A stretch of DNA of 64,000 nucleotides from Vulcaniibacterium tengchongense (GCF_003814555.1 NZ_RKQN01000002.1:310001-374000), one strand, 5' to 3'; positions 19,715 to 29,910 are shown, numbered from the stretch's first letter. Program-made: numbers and translations. The notes: a model not told the origin generated them from the sequence alone.

Positions 19715-21652
19715 TCATGGGGTGGACGGCGCGCCCTGCTTCGCCTTCGCGATCGTCTCCTCGACCGAGGCGCTGGTGATCGGGTGGTAGCCCGGCCGCG
19801 CCTGGGCGAAGGTGGCCTCGGCCAGCTTCAGGCCGTCCGGCGTCTTCACCAGCGCATTGTAGGTCGGCATGATCAGCTTGCGCCGGCCGACGCGGGTGAT
19901 GAACTCGGCCGCGGCGGCGTTGGCCTGGGCGTAGCCGTTGCGGATCGCGAGCGGGTACCAGCGCTGCGCGATCTCGCCGTTGGGCGTGCCGGTGAACTGG
20001 TAGGCGGCGTCGAGCGCGGCGAGCCGGTCGGCCGGCAGCGTCTCCGGCATGCCTTCGATGAAGTGCACCCACTCCTGCGTGCTCCACTTCGCGGTCTGCG
20101 CCGCCTCGGGCAGCGCGCCGCCGTCGAGCCAGGCCTTGCGCGCGGCGTCGACCGCGTCGAACCGCGGCGAGGCCGTCTTCGGCGCGCTGGCGGGAATGCC
20201 GGGCTGGTAGATCCATTCGTCCAGCTCGGCCTCGCTGACCTTGCCCGGGTACTTGGCCAGCAGGTTGGCCTTGGCGTACTCGATGAACTTCGTGGTCGGG
20301 ATCGACTGGAACGCGAAGTGGTCGAAGTAGCCCTTCAGGAACGGATCGAAGGCGTCGCGGCCGAAGCGCTCCTCGAGGAACTGCAGGAACCACGCGCCCT
20401 TGGTGTAGACGGTCGCGCTGCTGGCGCCGTCGGGGTCGGCCAGGGTGCCCGGGCGCAGCGCCAGCACCTGCAGCTTCGGATCGATCTGCTTGTATTCCTC
20501 GGCCAGCTCGTTGCGGGCGATCACCTTCTCCATGTCGGCCAGTTCCTTGCCGTACAGGTCCTCGACGATGCGGTTCTCGACGTAGCTGGTGAAGCCCTCG
20601 TTGAGCCAGCCGTCCTTCGGCGTGGAGAAGGTGACCAGGTTGCCGGACCAGCTGTGCGCCAGCTCGTGCGCGACCAGCGACACCAGCGACTTGTCGCCGA
20701 CGATCACCGTGGGCGTGGCGAAGGTCAGGCGCGGGTTCTCCATGCCGCCGTACGGGAACGACGGCGGCAGCACCAGGATATCGTAGCGCTCCCAGCGATA
20801 CGGGCCGTACAGGCGCTCGGCGGTCCGCATCATCTTCTCGGTGTCCTCGAACTCCTTGGCCGCCTTGCCGACCGTCGCCGGTTCCGCCCACACGCCGGCG
20901 CGCGGGCTGATCGGCTGGAACACCAGGTCGCCGGCGGCGATCGCGAGCAGGTAGGACGGGATCTTCTGCGGCATCTTGAAGCTGTAGTCGCCGTCGCGCG
21001 CCGCGTTCGGGTCGTTGTCGGCGCTCATCAGCACCATCGCGTCGCCCGGCGCGGTCACGTGCGCGGTGTAGGTGAAGCGCACCCGCGGCGTGTCCTGCAG
21101 CGGCACCCACGAGCGGGCGTGGATCTGCTGCGACTGGCTGAACATGAACGGCGTCTTCTTGCCCTGGGTCATCTCCGGGGTCAGCCACTGCAGGCCGGAG
21201 GCCTCCGGCGAGGTCGCGTAGGTCACGCGGATGCGCGGGTTGCGCTGCGGCGCCTCGATCGTCAGCTTGCTGCCCAGCACCTTGTCCTTCGGCGCCAGGC
21301 TGAACTTCAGGTCTTCCCACTTGCCGTCGGCGCGCTCGCCGACCACCTTCTCGATGCTCAGGTCGCGGGTGTCGAGCACCAGCCGGTTCGCCTTCGGGTC
21401 GGCCCAGTCGAGGGTGTAGGTGGCGCTGCCGGCGAGCTGCCTGTTGTCGAAGTCGACCTTCAGATCCAGCGCGAGATCGTCGATGCGGACCTGGTCGGGT
21501 TCGGCGTAGGAGTATTCGTCGACTTCGGCGACGGCTTGCTGTTCGGCGGCGGCCATGGCGGCATCCCGGGGAGTGTCGTGCGCCGGCGGGGCACCGTCGC
21601 AACCGGCGGCGACGGCGACGGCAAGGCAGAGCGACAGGATCGAGTAGCGCAT
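19715..21652 (-). CDS. M1 family zinc aminopeptidase (lipoprotein)
   Basis: This 645-residue gluzincin has an N-terminal lipobox (VAVAAGCDG), so it is probably anchored in an envelope membrane. The N-terminal beta-saddle is followed by the exopeptidase motif GGMEN and the zinc site HELAH (H329, E330, H333) with the third ligand E352 in WLNEGFTSY. The C-terminal HEAT-like domain resembles leukotriene-A4-hydrolase-type and cold-active M1 enzymes. It removes N-terminal residues from peptides. The ATG at 21652 was chosen because it gives the lipoprotein signal. Confidence 0.92.
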   Translation of the reverse strand: MRYSILSLCLAVAVAAGCDGAPPAHDTPRDAAMAAAEQQAVAEVDEYSYAEPDQVRIDDLALDLKVDFDNRQLAGSATYTLDWADPKANRLVLDTRDLSIEKVVGERADGKWEDLKFSLAPKDKVLGSKLTIEAPQRNPRIRVTYATSPEASGLQWLTPEMTQGKKTPFMFSQSQQIHARSWVPLQDTPRVRFTYTAHVTAPGDAMVLMSADNDPNAARDGDYSFKMPQKIPSYLLAIAAGDLVFQPISPRAGVWAEPATVGKAAKEFEDTEKMMRTAERLYGPYRWERYDILVLPPSFPYGGMENPRLTFATPTVIVGDKSLVSLVAHELAHSWSGNLVTFSTPKDGWLNEGFTSYVENRIVEDLYGKELADMEKVIARNELAEEYKQIDPKLQVLALRPGTLADPDGASSATVYTKGAWFLQFLEERFGRDAFDPFLKGYFDHFAFQSIPTTKFIEYAKANLLAKYPGKVSEAELDEWIYQPGIPASAPKTASPRFDAVDAARKAWLDGGALPEAAQTAKWSTQEWVHFIEGMPETLPADRLAALDAAYQFTGTPNGEIAQRWYPLAIRNGYAQANAAAAEFITRVGRRKLIMPTYNALVKTPDGLKLAEATFAQARPGYHPITSASVEETIAKAKQGAPSTP

Positions 21653-21935
21653 TGCGGAATCCACGATGATCGGTAAGCGGCCGAGTGTAGCGCCCCCGCC
21701 CCGGCGCGGACATGGGCCGGAACGCCCGGCCGCGGCGCCGGCGAACGGACCGGATCGGCAACGTCGTGGCGCGCGCGGGCCTCGCGCGGGGCCGGCCGCC
21801 GCGCGCTTGGCGGCATGGCCGCAACACAGCTTTGCGGGATCGAGGAACCGCAACGATGCTTTCCGCGCCGCCCGGCTGTTGCGGCGGTGCGCGCATCCCT
21901 AGCCTGCATGGCCTCTCCCCTCCGAAGGACGTCCC

Positions 21936-22676
21936 ATGCAACCGCTCGCAGGAAAAGTCGCACTCGTCACCGGTGGCAGCCGCGGCATCGGCGCCGCGAT
22001 CGCGCGCAAGCTCGCCGAGGACGGCGCCGACGTCGCCCTCACCTACGTCAATTCCGAGGCCCAGGCGCAGCGGGTCGCTGCCGCCGTCCAGGCGCACGGC
22101 CGCCGCGGCCTGGCGCTGCGCGCCGACAGCGCCGATCCGGACGCGGTCGCCGCCGCGGTCGAGCGCACGGTGGCCGAGCTGGGCCGCCTCGACATCCTGG
22201 TCAACAATGCCGGCATCTTCGCCTACGGCCCGTACGAGGACGTCGGCCGCGGGGACTTCGAACGCATGATCGCGATCAACGTGCAGGCGCCGTTCGTCGC
22301 CGCGCAGGCCGCGTCGAGGCACCTGCGCGAGGGCGGCCGCATCATCACCATCGGCAGCTGCCTGGGCGAGCGCGTCGGCGCGCCGGGCATGACGCTGTAC
22401 GCGCTGAGCAAGTTCGCGGTGGTCGGGCTGAGCAAGGGCCTGGCGCAGGACCTCGGGCCGCGCGGCATCACCGCCAACGTGGTCCAGCCCGGGCCGATCG
22501 ACACCGACATGAACCCGGCCGACGGCGAAGGCGCCGAGCACCAGCGCCGCGGCCTGCCGCTGGGCCGCTACGGCGAGCCGGAGGACGTCGCGGCGATGGT
22601 CGCGCACCTGGCCGGCCCCGGCGGCCGCTACGTCACCGGCGCGGTGCTGTCGGTCGACGGCGGCTTCTCGGCCTGA
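21936..22676 (+). CDS. Short-chain dehydrogenase/reductase (FabG-like)
   Basis: This 246-residue classical SDR has the cofactor loop VTGGSRGIG, the NNAG motif (LVNNAGIF), catalytic serine in ITIGSCLGE, and YALSK (Tyr-x-x-x-Lys). The C-terminal [12 protein letters not shown] is FabG-like. NADP(H) preference is likely from the residues after the second strand, but the substrate is unknown. The ATG follows a GAAGGA site by 7 nt. The SMR exporter gene starts 5 bp after the stop, so the two are probably co-transcribed. Confidence 0.9.
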   Translation: MQPLAGKVALVTGGSRGIGAAIARKLAEDGADVALTYVNSEAQAQRVAAAVQAHGRRGLALRADSADPDAVAAAVERTVAELGRLDILVNNAGIFAYGPYEDVGRGDFERMIAINVQAPFVAAQAASRHLREGGRIITIGSCLGERVGAPGMTLYALSKFAVVGLSKGLAQDLGPRGITANVVQPGPIDTDMNPADGEGAEHQRRGLPLGRYGEPEDVAAMVAHLAGPGGRYVTGAVLSVDGGFSA

Positions 22677-22681
22677 GCGCC

Positions 22682-23017
22682 ATGCCGCGCGAGGCCGCCT
22701 GGGCGTGGGCGCTGCTGCTCGGCGCCGGCCTGCTCGAAGTGGTGTGGGCGATCGCGCTCAAGCAGAGCGAAGGCTTCACCCGCCTGCTGCCGAGCGCGAT
22801 CGGCATCGCCGCCGCGGGGGTCAGCTTCGCCATGCTGACCCTGGCGCTGCGCTGGCTGCCGGTCGGCACCGCGTACGCGGTCTGGGTCGGCATCGGCACG
22901 GTCGGGGTCGCCGTGGCCGGGATCGCCGCGCTCGGCGAAGCGGCGACCGCACCGCGGCTGCTGTGCCTGGGCTTGATCGTGGCCGGCGTGGTGGGGCTGA
23001 AGCTGATCGGGCGCTAG
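22682..23017 (+). CDS. sugE: SMR-family exporter, SugE/Gdx subtype
   Basis: This 111-residue protein has four transmembrane helices. The SMR glutamate in the first helix (E19, [17 protein letters not shown]) and the Gdx-type sequence [15 protein letters not shown] are present. Gdx proteins work as antiparallel dimers that export guanidinium against protons, while other SMR members export quaternary ammonium cations; the LKxSxGF block favours Gdx. No guanidine riboswitch can precede it, because only 5 bp separate it from the SDR gene. Confidence 0.88.
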   Translation: MPREAAWAWALLLGAGLLEVVWAIALKQSEGFTRLLPSAIGIAAAGVSFAMLTLALRWLPVGTAYAVWVGIGTVGVAVAGIAALGEAATAPRLLCLGLIVAGVVGLKLIGR

Positions 23018-23040
23018 CCGGCCGCCTGCCCTCGCCCCGG

Positions 23041-23119
23041 CCCCTCTCCCGCCCGCGGGGCCCGGCCCCCCCCCGCATGCGGGAGCCGGCGCCGTGTCGT
23101 GCCTGGCGCGGGAGAGGGG
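23041..23119. repeat. Long inverted repeat between convergent sugE and ubiE
   Basis: CCCCTCTCCCGC and GCGGGAGAGGGG form perfect 12-bp arms separated by 55 bp that hold further GC hairpins. It lies between two genes that read towards each other. It may act as a bidirectional terminator or be one copy of a dispersed intergenic element; no second copy is apparent in this window. Confidence 0.5.
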
Positions 23120-23136
23120 CGTTGCCGCAAGCCGGC

Positions 23137-23901
23137 TCAGACCTTGTAGCCGGTGTGGATCGCGACGATCCCGGCCGAGAGGTTGCGATAGCCGCAGCGC
23201 TCGAACCCGGCCGCCTGCATCATCGCCTTGAGCTCGTCCTGCGGCGGATGCTTGCGGATGCTCTCGGCGAGGTAGCGGTAGCTGTCGGCATCGCCGGCGA
23301 ACAGCCGGCCCAGGCGCGGCAGCACCTGGAACGAGTGGAAGTCGTACAGCGGCCGGAACCACTCCGGCTTCACTTCCGAGAACTCCAGCACCCGCGCCTG
23401 GCCGCCGACCTTGAGCACGCGCCGCATCTCGCGCAGCGCGGCGTCCTTGTCGGTGACGTTGCGCAGGCCGAAGGCGATCGTCACCAGGTCGAAGCTGGCG
23501 TCCGGGAACGGCAGCTTCTCGGCATTGAGCTGCACGTACTCGAAGCCGGCGACCTTGCCCTGGTCGGTCAGGCGGTCGCGCCCGACCCGCAGCATCGCGC
23601 CGTTGATGTCGCCCAGCACGATGCTGCCGGTGCGGCCGACGCGTTCGTGCAGCAGCAGGGCGATGTCGCCGGTGCCGCCGGCCAGATCGAGCACGCGGTC
23701 GCCCGGCCTGGCCTGGCAGGTGGCGACGAAGTAGCGCTTCCAGACCCGGTGGATGCCCAGCGACATCAGGTCGTTCATCAGGTCGTACTTGGCCGCGACC
23801 GAGGTGAACACCTGGCCGACCAGCTTCTGCTTCTCCGCCACGGGCACGTCGCGGAAGCCGAAGTGGGTGGTGCCGGACTTGGGATCGCTGGACTCGTTCA
23901 T
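23137..23901 (-). CDS. ubiE: Ubiquinone/menaquinone C-methyltransferase UbiE
   Basis: This 254-residue class I SAM methyltransferase has UbiE signatures [18 protein letters not shown], the SAM motif [15 protein letters not shown], and [17 protein letters not shown]. It methylates the C-5 position of the demethylubiquinone ring (2-polyprenyl-6-methoxy-1,4-benzoquinol step). It is divergent from the MFS gene, with only 75 bp between the two start codons. The length is normal. Confidence 0.96.
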   Translation of the reverse strand: MNESSDPKSGTTHFGFRDVPVAEKQKLVGQVFTSVAAKYDLMNDLMSLGIHRVWKRYFVATCQARPGDRVLDLAGGTGDIALLLHERVGRTGSIVLGDINGAMLRVGRDRLTDQGKVAGFEYVQLNAEKLPFPDASFDLVTIAFGLRNVTDKDAALREMRRVLKVGGQARVLEFSEVKPEWFRPLYDFHSFQVLPRLGRLFAGDADSYRYLAESIRKHPPQDELKAMMQAAGFERCGYRNLSAGIVAIHTGYKV

Positions 23902-23976
23902 GGCGGGATTATCGCACCCGCGTGCGACAATAGGGCCCCGGCGCGAGGGCCGGGACGAGGAGGACGACACGCGCCG

Positions 23977-25614
23977 ATGAGCCGCTACGCGCCGCGCGAA
24001 TGGCAGCCGCACGAGCGGCCGATGCTGCCGGGCTCGCCCTCGACCCCGCTGCATCCCACGCCCCGGCGCATCGGCTACTTCGTGGTCGGGCTGCTCGTCG
24101 CGATCACCGGCGGCCTCGGCAACGCGCTGGTGACCGCGAACCTGGCCAACCTGCAGGGCGCGATCGGCGCCACCTCGGCGGAGATCGCCTGGCTGCCGGC
24201 CGCGTACGTGATGACCAACGCCTCGGTGAACCTGGTCCTGGTGAAGTTCCGCCAGCAGTTCGGGCTGCGCCTGTTCACCGAGTTCTTCCTCGGCCTGTAC
24301 GCGCTGGTGACCTTCGCCCACCTGTTCGTCAACGACCTCGGCTCGGCGATCGCGGTGCGCGCCGCGCACGGCGTGGCCGGCGCGGCGCTGAGCACGCTCG
24401 GGCTGTACTACACGATGCAGGCGTTCCCGGCCGCGCACCGCCTGCGCGGGCTGGTGGTCGGCATCGGCGTGGCGCAGCTGGCGCAGCCGCTGGCGCGGAT
24501 CTTCTCCGCCGAGCTGCTGGAGTTCGGCGAATGGCGCGGCCTGTACCTGTTCGAGCTGGGCCTGGCGCTGGTCGCGCTCGGCGGCGTGCTGATGCTGAAG
24601 CTGCCGCCCAGCGACCGGGTGAAGGCGTTCGAGAAGGAGGACTTCCTGACCTTCGCGCTGTTCGCGCCGGGCATCGCGCTGCTGTGCGCGGTGCTGTCGC
24701 TGGGGCGGATCGACTGGTGGCTGGAGGCGGCGTGGATCGGCTGGGCGCTGTGCGGCGCGATCGTGCTGCTGACCTCGGCGTTCGCGCTCGAGCACTTCCG
24801 CGCCAACCCGCTGATCAACACCCGCTGGCTGGCCAGCGGCACGATGGTGCGGCTGGCGGTGTCGCTGCTGCTGATCCGCATCGCCCTGTCCGAGCAGAGC
24901 ACCGGCGCGGTCGGCTTCCTGCAGGCGCTGGGGCTGACCAACGACCAGATGCACGGGCTGTTCGCGATGGTGCTGGCCGGCTGCCTGGCCGGCATCGTCG
25001 CCAGCGCGCTGACGATCCGCCCGAACCGGATGATCGTGCCGGCGGCGATCGCGCTGGCCTGCATCGCCGCCGGCGCGCTGCTCGACAGCCGCTCGAGCCA
25101 CCTGACCCGGCCGGAGCAGATGTACCTGAGCCAGTTCCTGATCGGCTTCGGCAGCACCTTCTTCCTCGGCCCGGCGATGGTCTCCGGCATCGGCCAGGTG
25201 ATCGCCCAGCCGCGCAACCTGATCAGCTTCGTGGTGCTGTTCGGCATGGCGCAGAACGTCGGCGGCCTGGTCGGCGCGGCGGCGCTCGGCACCTTCCAGA
25301 CGGTGCGCGAGAAATTCCACTCCAGCCAGCTCGTCGAGCACCTGACCCTGCTCGACCCGCAGGTCGCCGCGCGCGTGCAGGCGGGCGCCTCGGCGTACGC
25401 CCCGACCGTCGCCGACCCGGCGCTGCGCAACGCGCAAGGCGTGCGCGCGCTCGGCGCGGTGGCCACGCGCGAGGCCAACGTGCTGGCCTACAACGACGTG
25501 TTCCTGGCGATCGCGGCGCTCTCGCTGCTGACCATGGCGTGGATGCTGTTCCACCGCCTGCGGCTGGCGCGCCGCGACCGCCTCGCCGCCCTCGCCCGGA
25601 CCCCCGCCCGATGA
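23977..25614 (+). CDS. MFS multidrug transporter (DHA2/EmrB-like)
   Basis: This 545-residue protein has about 14 hydrophobic segments and an EmrB-like start ([39 protein letters not shown]). A long loop before the last helix carries the typical region with [15 protein letters not shown]. Together with the overlapping periplasmic adaptor it would form the inner-membrane part of a tripartite pump. The start follows GAGGAGGAC by 8 nt. No outer-membrane channel gene is adjacent, so a shared TolC is assumed. Confidence 0.9.
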   Translation: MSRYAPREWQPHERPMLPGSPSTPLHPTPRRIGYFVVGLLVAITGGLGNALVTANLANLQGAIGATSAEIAWLPAAYVMTNASVNLVLVKFRQQFGLRLFTEFFLGLYALVTFAHLFVNDLGSAIAVRAAHGVAGAALSTLGLYYTMQAFPAAHRLRGLVVGIGVAQLAQPLARIFSAELLEFGEWRGLYLFELGLALVALGGVLMLKLPPSDRVKAFEKEDFLTFALFAPGIALLCAVLSLGRIDWWLEAAWIGWALCGAIVLLTSAFALEHFRANPLINTRWLASGTMVRLAVSLLLIRIALSEQSTGAVGFLQALGLTNDQMHGLFAMVLAGCLAGIVASALTIRPNRMIVPAAIALACIAAGALLDSRSSHLTRPEQMYLSQFLIGFGSTFFLGPAMVSGIGQVIAQPRNLISFVVLFGMAQNVGGLVGAAALGTFQTVREKFHSSQLVEHLTLLDPQVAARVQAGASAYAPTVADPALRNAQGVRALGAVATREANVLAYNDVFLAIAALSLLTMAWMLFHRLRLARRDRLAALARTPAR

Positions 25615-26699
25615 ACGTTCCCGCCGACGCCTCCCGCACCCCGCCCGACGCAGCCCGGCGCCAGCGCCGGCGCTGGCAGATGGCCGCGTTCGCCGCGGTC
25701 GCGCTGACCGGCGTGCTGATCGTGCTCTACGCCTGGCGCCTGCCGCCGTTCCACAGCACGGTGCAGAGCACCGAGAACGCCTACGTGCGCGGCCAGGTCA
25801 CGATCATCAGCCCGCAGGTCAGCGGCTACGTCGCGGCGGTGCCGGTGCGCGACTTCCAGCACGTGCGCCGCGGCCAGCTGCTGGCGCGGATCGACGACCG
25901 CATCTACCGCCAGCGCCTGGACCAGGCCCTGGCCCAGCTGCAGGCGCAGCGGGCGGCGCTGGCCAACGCCGAGCAGCAGCTGCGCGGCGCCGAGGCCACG
26001 GTGGCGCAGCGCCGCGCGGCGATCGCCACCGCCGGCGCGCAGGCCGGCGTGGCCGCGGCCGACCTGCGCCGGGTCGAACAGCTGGCCGCGCAGCAACTGC
26101 TCGCGCGCAGCGACCTCGACCACGCCCGCGCCGCGCGCGTGCAGTCCGAGGCGGCGCTGGCCGAGGCGCGCGCCGCGCTCGACGCGGCCGAGCAGCAGGT
26201 GCGCAGCGTGCAGGTCAACCGCGGCGCGCTCGAGGCCGCGGTGGCCGGCGCGCAGGCGGCGGTGCAGCTGGCGCGGATCGACCTGGCCAACACCCGCATC
26301 GTCGCCCCGGGCGACGGCCAGCTCGGCCAGGTGACGGTGCGCCAGGGCGCCTACGTCACCAACGGCACCCAGCTGATGGCGCTGGTGCCGCGCGCGCTGT
26401 GGGTGATCGCCAACTACAAGGAGACGCAGATGGCGCGGATGCGCATCGGCCAGCCGGCGGTCTTCAGCGTCGACGCGCTCGGCGGCGCGCGCCTGCGCGG
26501 GCGGGTGCAGGAGATCTCGCCGGCGGCCGGATCGGAATTCGCGGTGCTGCCGCCGGACAACGCCACCGGCAACTTCGTCAAGGTCGCCCAGCGCATTCCG
26601 GTCAAGATCGCGATCGACCCCGGCCAGCCGCTGGCGGCGCGGCTGCGGCCCGGGATGTCGGTGGTGGCCAGCGTCGAGACCGGCGCCGGGAGCGACTGA
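25611..26699 (+). CDS. HlyD/EmrA-family periplasmic adaptor
   Basis: This 362-residue membrane-fusion protein has an N-terminal membrane helix ([18 protein letters not shown]), split lipoyl/barrel halves ([20 protein letters not shown] and [20 protein letters not shown]) and a long alanine/glutamine coiled coil of about residues 95-215. Its ATG overlaps the stop of the MFS gene by 4 nt, so the two are translationally coupled. It would bridge the MFS pump to a TolC-type channel. Confidence 0.93.
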   Translation: MNVPADASRTPPDAARRQRRRWQMAAFAAVALTGVLIVLYAWRLPPFHSTVQSTENAYVRGQVTIISPQVSGYVAAVPVRDFQHVRRGQLLARIDDRIYRQRLDQALAQLQAQRAALANAEQQLRGAEATVAQRRAAIATAGAQAGVAAADLRRVEQLAAQQLLARSDLDHARAARVQSEAALAEARAALDAAEQQVRSVQVNRGALEAAVAGAQAAVQLARIDLANTRIVAPGDGQLGQVTVRQGAYVTNGTQLMALVPRALWVIANYKETQMARMRIGQPAVFSVDALGGARLRGRVQEISPAAGSEFAVLPPDNATGNFVKVAQRIPVKIAIDPGQPLAARLRPGMSVVASVETGAGSD

Positions 26700-26769
26700 G
26701 CGCCGGCGACAGCGGCGCTTCGCGCTGGCATGCTGGCGACGCACTGCACGCCGCCCCCGGAGAGCGCGC

Positions 26770-27222
26770 ATGACCACGCCGAACTACCGCGCCCTGCTCG
26801 AGACCGCGATCGCCGAGGCCCGCCAGGGCCTGGCCGAGGGCGGCATCCCGATCGGCGCGGCGCTGTACCGCCACGACGGCCGGCTGCTCGGCTGCGGCCA
26901 CAACCGCCGGGTGCAGGAGAACGACCCCTCGGTGCACGGCGAGACCGACGCCTTCCGCAAGGCCGGCCGCCAGCGCTCCTACCGCGACACGATCATGGTC
27001 ACCACCCTGGCGCCGTGCTGGTACTGCAGCGGCCTGGTGCGGCAGTTCGGCATCGGCACGGTGGTGGTCGGGGAATCGGTCAACTTCCGCGGCGGCATCG
27101 ACTGGCTGCGCGAGCACGGCGTGCACGTGGTCGACCTGGAGGACGCCGAATGCATCGCCCTGCTCGGCGACTGGATCGCCGCGCATCCGGAGGTGTGGAA
27201 CGAGGACATCGGCGCGGACTGA
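26770..27222 (+). CDS. Cytidine-deaminase-fold cytosine deaminase (yeast Fcy1-like)
   Basis: This 150-residue zinc deaminase has HGE (ligand and proton shuttle) and PCWYC (two cysteine ligands). It resembles yeast Fcy1 along its whole length: GGIPIGAAL, GHNRRVQ, the VVGESVNFRGG block and a C-terminal VWNEDIGAD, which matches the EDIG end of Fcy1. Cytosine to uracil plus ammonia is therefore the best guess. This fold is unrelated to bacterial CodA. Other small nucleobase or nucleoside substrates remain possible. Confidence 0.85.
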   Translation: MTTPNYRALLETAIAEARQGLAEGGIPIGAALYRHDGRLLGCGHNRRVQENDPSVHGETDAFRKAGRQRSYRDTIMVTTLAPCWYCSGLVRQFGIGTVVVGESVNFRGGIDWLREHGVHVVDLEDAECIALLGDWIAAHPEVWNEDIGAD

Positions 27223-27349
27223 GCCGGTCCGCCGGCCTGTTCCGCATGGGGCCGGGACCGCAGCGCGGCGCGCCGCCCGGGCGCGCGGCGGACGCCCCGC
27301 ATGACCTCCGCCGGATGCGCGCGCGGGAAACCCGCGGCATCCTGCGCGC

Positions 27350-28057
27350 ATGCACGCGCCTTGCGCCTACCAGACCCGCCACGCCGCCGGCGACGCCCTG
27401 GCCACGCACCGGCACCGCACGGCCTATGCGGCGCTGGTGCTCGACGGCGACTACCTCGAGGCCAGCGCGGACGGCCCGGCCGAGTGCGTGCCCGGCAGCC
27501 TGATCCTGCACCCGCGCTTCCACGCCCACGGCGACCGCTTCGGCCGCCGCGGCGCGCGCGTGATCAACCTGGACCTGCCGCCGGGCCTGGCGCCGGAGAC
27601 GGTGACGGTGCTGCGGGTTCCGGCGCTGGCCGAAGCGGCGGCGGTGTTCGCGCGCGGCGCGCACGAGCTGCCGGCGCTGGTCGCCGCCTGCGCGGCGCAG
27701 CCGCCGGCGCCGCTGCACGACTGGCAGCGGCCCTTCCTCGACGCGCTGCGCGACGGCGACGCGCCGATCGCGCGACTCGCCCGGGACGCCGGGGTATCGC
27801 TCGCCCACGCCAGCCGCAGCTTCCTCCGCTCGCACGGCATGCCGCCGCAACTGCTCAGGCGCGAGCTGCGCTGCCGGCGCGCGCTCGCGCTGCTGGCCGG
27901 CGATGCGCCGCTGGCCGAGATCGCCGCGCGCAGCGGCTTCGCCGACCAGAGCCACCTGACCCGGGCATTGCGCGGGTTCGCCGGCCTGCCGCCGGCGCGG
28001 CTGCGGCGGCAGATCAAATCCGTTCAAGACGGCGCCGCGCCCGGCATGCGTCCATAG
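27350..28057 (+). CDS. AraC-family transcriptional regulator
   Basis: This 235-residue protein has an N-terminal cupin-like sensor (HRHRTAYAALVLDGDYLEAS, then a histidine-rich PRFHAHGDRFG). The C-terminal double helix-turn-helix runs about 135-225 (IARLARDAGVSLAHASRSF; DAPLAEIAARSGFADQSHLT). The second helix-turn-helix is closest to the AraC consensus. The ligand and target genes are unknown; it starts 127 bp after the deaminase gene and could control it or the following gene. Confidence 0.87.
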   Translation: MHAPCAYQTRHAAGDALATHRHRTAYAALVLDGDYLEASADGPAECVPGSLILHPRFHAHGDRFGRRGARVINLDLPPGLAPETVTVLRVPALAEAAAVFARGAHELPALVAACAAQPPAPLHDWQRPFLDALRDGDAPIARLARDAGVSLAHASRSFLRSHGMPPQLLRRELRCRRALALLAGDAPLAEIAARSGFADQSHLTRALRGFAGLPPARLRRQIKSVQDGAAPGMRP

Positions 28058-28103
28058 CGGCACCGGCGGCGCCGCGCGCCGCCGCTCGCCCCGGACCGCC
28101 CGC

Positions 28104-29159
28104 ATGCCGACACGCCCGCTTCGCGCCCTGCTCCTCGCCTTCGCCCTGGCCCACGCCGCGCCGGTCGGCGCGGTCGACCCCGACCCGGCGACGAGTCCCG
28201 CCGCGGTCGCCGCGATCGACGCCTCCACCGGCGCGATCCTGCAGGGCGACGCGCGCCGCGCGCTGGCCGCGCTGGACGCGGTGCCGGCGTCCGAGTTCGC
28301 CGGGGCCGATGCCGGCTACCGCCGCTGCATGCGCACCCGCCTGGGCGGCGCGGCGCCGGTCTACGACCTCGAGGCGGCCACCGACCCGCTGGTGCGCGAC
28401 GTGCTGCGGCTGTACCAGGACTACTGGTGGCGCGCGCTGCGGGCGCCGGCGCAGCGAACACAGCAGGAGGCCGCGTTGCTGCGCGGACTGCGCGAGCGGC
28501 TCGGCCCCGCCGCGGCGGACGCCGCCGACATGGACGCGCTCGAACCGGTGCTGCAGGCGGCGCTGCGCGAGCGCGGCCACCACGCCCAGCTCGGCAGGAC
28601 CCTGCCGCTGCGCGAGCTGATGCTGTGGCGCAGCCAGCGCAGCCGCGACTACATCGTCGATCTGCCGGAAGGCCGGCAGCGGGTGCCGGTGGACCTGCTG
28701 GACGACTTCGTCAGCCGCGGCTGGTCCGGCTACGCGCGTTGCGGCCGGGGCTCGGCCGGGGGCTGGGCCACCGCCGAGCGGCTGTACGCGATCGTGCCGA
28801 GCTACCGCGAGGGCCTGGACGGCGAGGCCTTCCGGGTGGTGTTCCTCGGCCACGAGGCGCAGCATTTCGCCGACCAGAACGCGTTCCCCGGCATCGCGCC
28901 GTGGGCGCTGGAATACCGCGCCAAGCTGACCGAGCTGGCGCAGGCGCGCGAGGTCAGCGGCAGGCGCCTGCGCGGCTTCGTCAGCGCGCAAAGCGACGAC
29001 CCGGACTCGCCGCACACCTACGCCAACAAGCGGGTAGTCGCGGACCTGGCCGCCCGCCTGGGCGCGCCGCCGGAGCGCGTCGGCATCGACGCGCTGCAAC
29101 GGGCCGCGCGCGAGCTGCTGGCCGAGGACACCCGCCGCCGGCGCCCGGGCCCGCGCTGA
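28104..29159 (+). CDS. Secreted putative zincin metallopeptidase (HExxH)
   Basis: This 351-residue protein starts with a signal peptide (LRALLLAFALAHAAPVGAVD). A helical domain follows, and then the segment FRVVFLGHEAQHFADQNAFP, which holds the zincin motif HEAQH (about residues 250-254). A conserved-looking WALEYRAKLTELAQA follows about 14 residues later, where a glutamate could be the third zinc ligand. I do not recognise a named family. Function as a periplasmic peptidase is inferred only from the motif and the signal peptide. Confidence 0.7.
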   Translation: MPTRPLRALLLAFALAHAAPVGAVDPDPATSPAAVAAIDASTGAILQGDARRALAALDAVPASEFAGADAGYRRCMRTRLGGAAPVYDLEAATDPLVRDVLRLYQDYWWRALRAPAQRTQQEAALLRGLRERLGPAAADAADMDALEPVLQAALRERGHHAQLGRTLPLRELMLWRSQRSRDYIVDLPEGRQRVPVDLLDDFVSRGWSGYARCGRGSAGGWATAERLYAIVPSYREGLDGEAFRVVFLGHEAQHFADQNAFPGIAPWALEYRAKLTELAQAREVSGRRLRGFVSAQSDDPDSPHTYANKRVVADLAARLGAPPERVGIDALQRAARELLAEDTRRRRPGPR

Positions 29160-29209
29160 GGCGCGGCGGCCGGCGTACCATGCCCGGGTCCTCCCGCGCG
29201 CAGGCCGCC

Positions 29210-29659
29210 ATGTCCGAGCACACCGCCTCGATCCGCTGGAGCCGCGACGGGCGGCCGTTCGACTACCGGCACTACGGCCGCGACCACCAGTGGCTGTTCG
29301 ACGGCGGGCAGCGCGTGCCCGCCTCGGCCGCGCCGGACTATCTCGGCAATCCGGCGGCGGTGGACCCGGAGGAGGCGCTGGTCGCGGCGATCTCGTCCTG
29401 CCACATGCTCACCCTGCTCGCGATCGCCGCGAAGAAGGGGCTGACCGTCGACCGCTACGAGGACGACGCGGTCGGCACGCTGGAGAAGAACGCCGAGGGC
29501 AAGCTCGCGGTCACCCGCGTCGTCCTGCGGCCGCGGATCGTGTTCGGCGACGGCGCGGAACCCGACGCCGGCGCGCTGGCGCGGCTGCACGCGCAGGCGC
29601 ACGCGCACTGCTTCATCGCCAACTCGGTGCGCACCGAGATCCGGATCGAGGCGCGCTGA
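29210..29659 (+). CDS. OsmC-family peroxiredoxin-like protein
   Basis: This 149-residue OsmC/Ohr-fold protein has the two reactive cysteines in SSCHMLTLLAIAAKKG and HAHCFIANSVRTE. It is closest to the OsmC-like group, and the N-terminal DYRHYGRDHQWLFDGG is typical of that branch. Such proteins reduce organic hydroperoxides. The ATG at 29210 was chosen over one at 29180 because the family alignment begins at MSEHTASIRWSRDG. Confidence 0.88.
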   Translation: MSEHTASIRWSRDGRPFDYRHYGRDHQWLFDGGQRVPASAAPDYLGNPAAVDPEEALVAAISSCHMLTLLAIAAKKGLTVDRYEDDAVGTLEKNAEGKLAVTRVVLRPRIVFGDGAEPDAGALARLHAQAHAHCFIANSVRTEIRIEAR

Positions 29660-29669
29660 AACCGCGCCG

Positions 29670-29703
29670 CCGCAGCGGCGCTCCGCCCGCCGCGCCGCTG
29701 CGG
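29670..29703. terminator. GC hairpin after the OsmC-like gene
   Basis: Perfect 12-bp arms CCGCAGCGGCGC and GCGCCGCTGCGG (10-nt loop) lie 10 bp past the OsmC stop, between convergent genes. There is no U-run, so intrinsic termination is uncertain. The remaining gap to 29910 holds nothing recognisable. Confidence 0.4.
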
Positions 29704-29910
29704 TCGCGACGCGGGACCGGCGCTTCGCCCGCGCCTTCCGCGGAGGCGGGAACACCGCCCTTGCGCCCGCTGCCACCTGCGGTCTCCGGCACCGCACGCG
29801 CTCGCCCCGACGATCGGCGGGCGCCGGCGAGGACGGCCAGATGCACTGCAGCTGCGACGTCAGGATCGCATTCGCATCGGCGGCGTCGGCCTTGCACGAG
29901 CGCAGCGGCC

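Noticed and set aside
29613-29897. 94-codon minus-strand frame between osmC and the PHP gene
   Set aside because: It is arginine-rich, overlaps the end of the OsmC gene in antisense, has no ribosome site and no recognisable motif.
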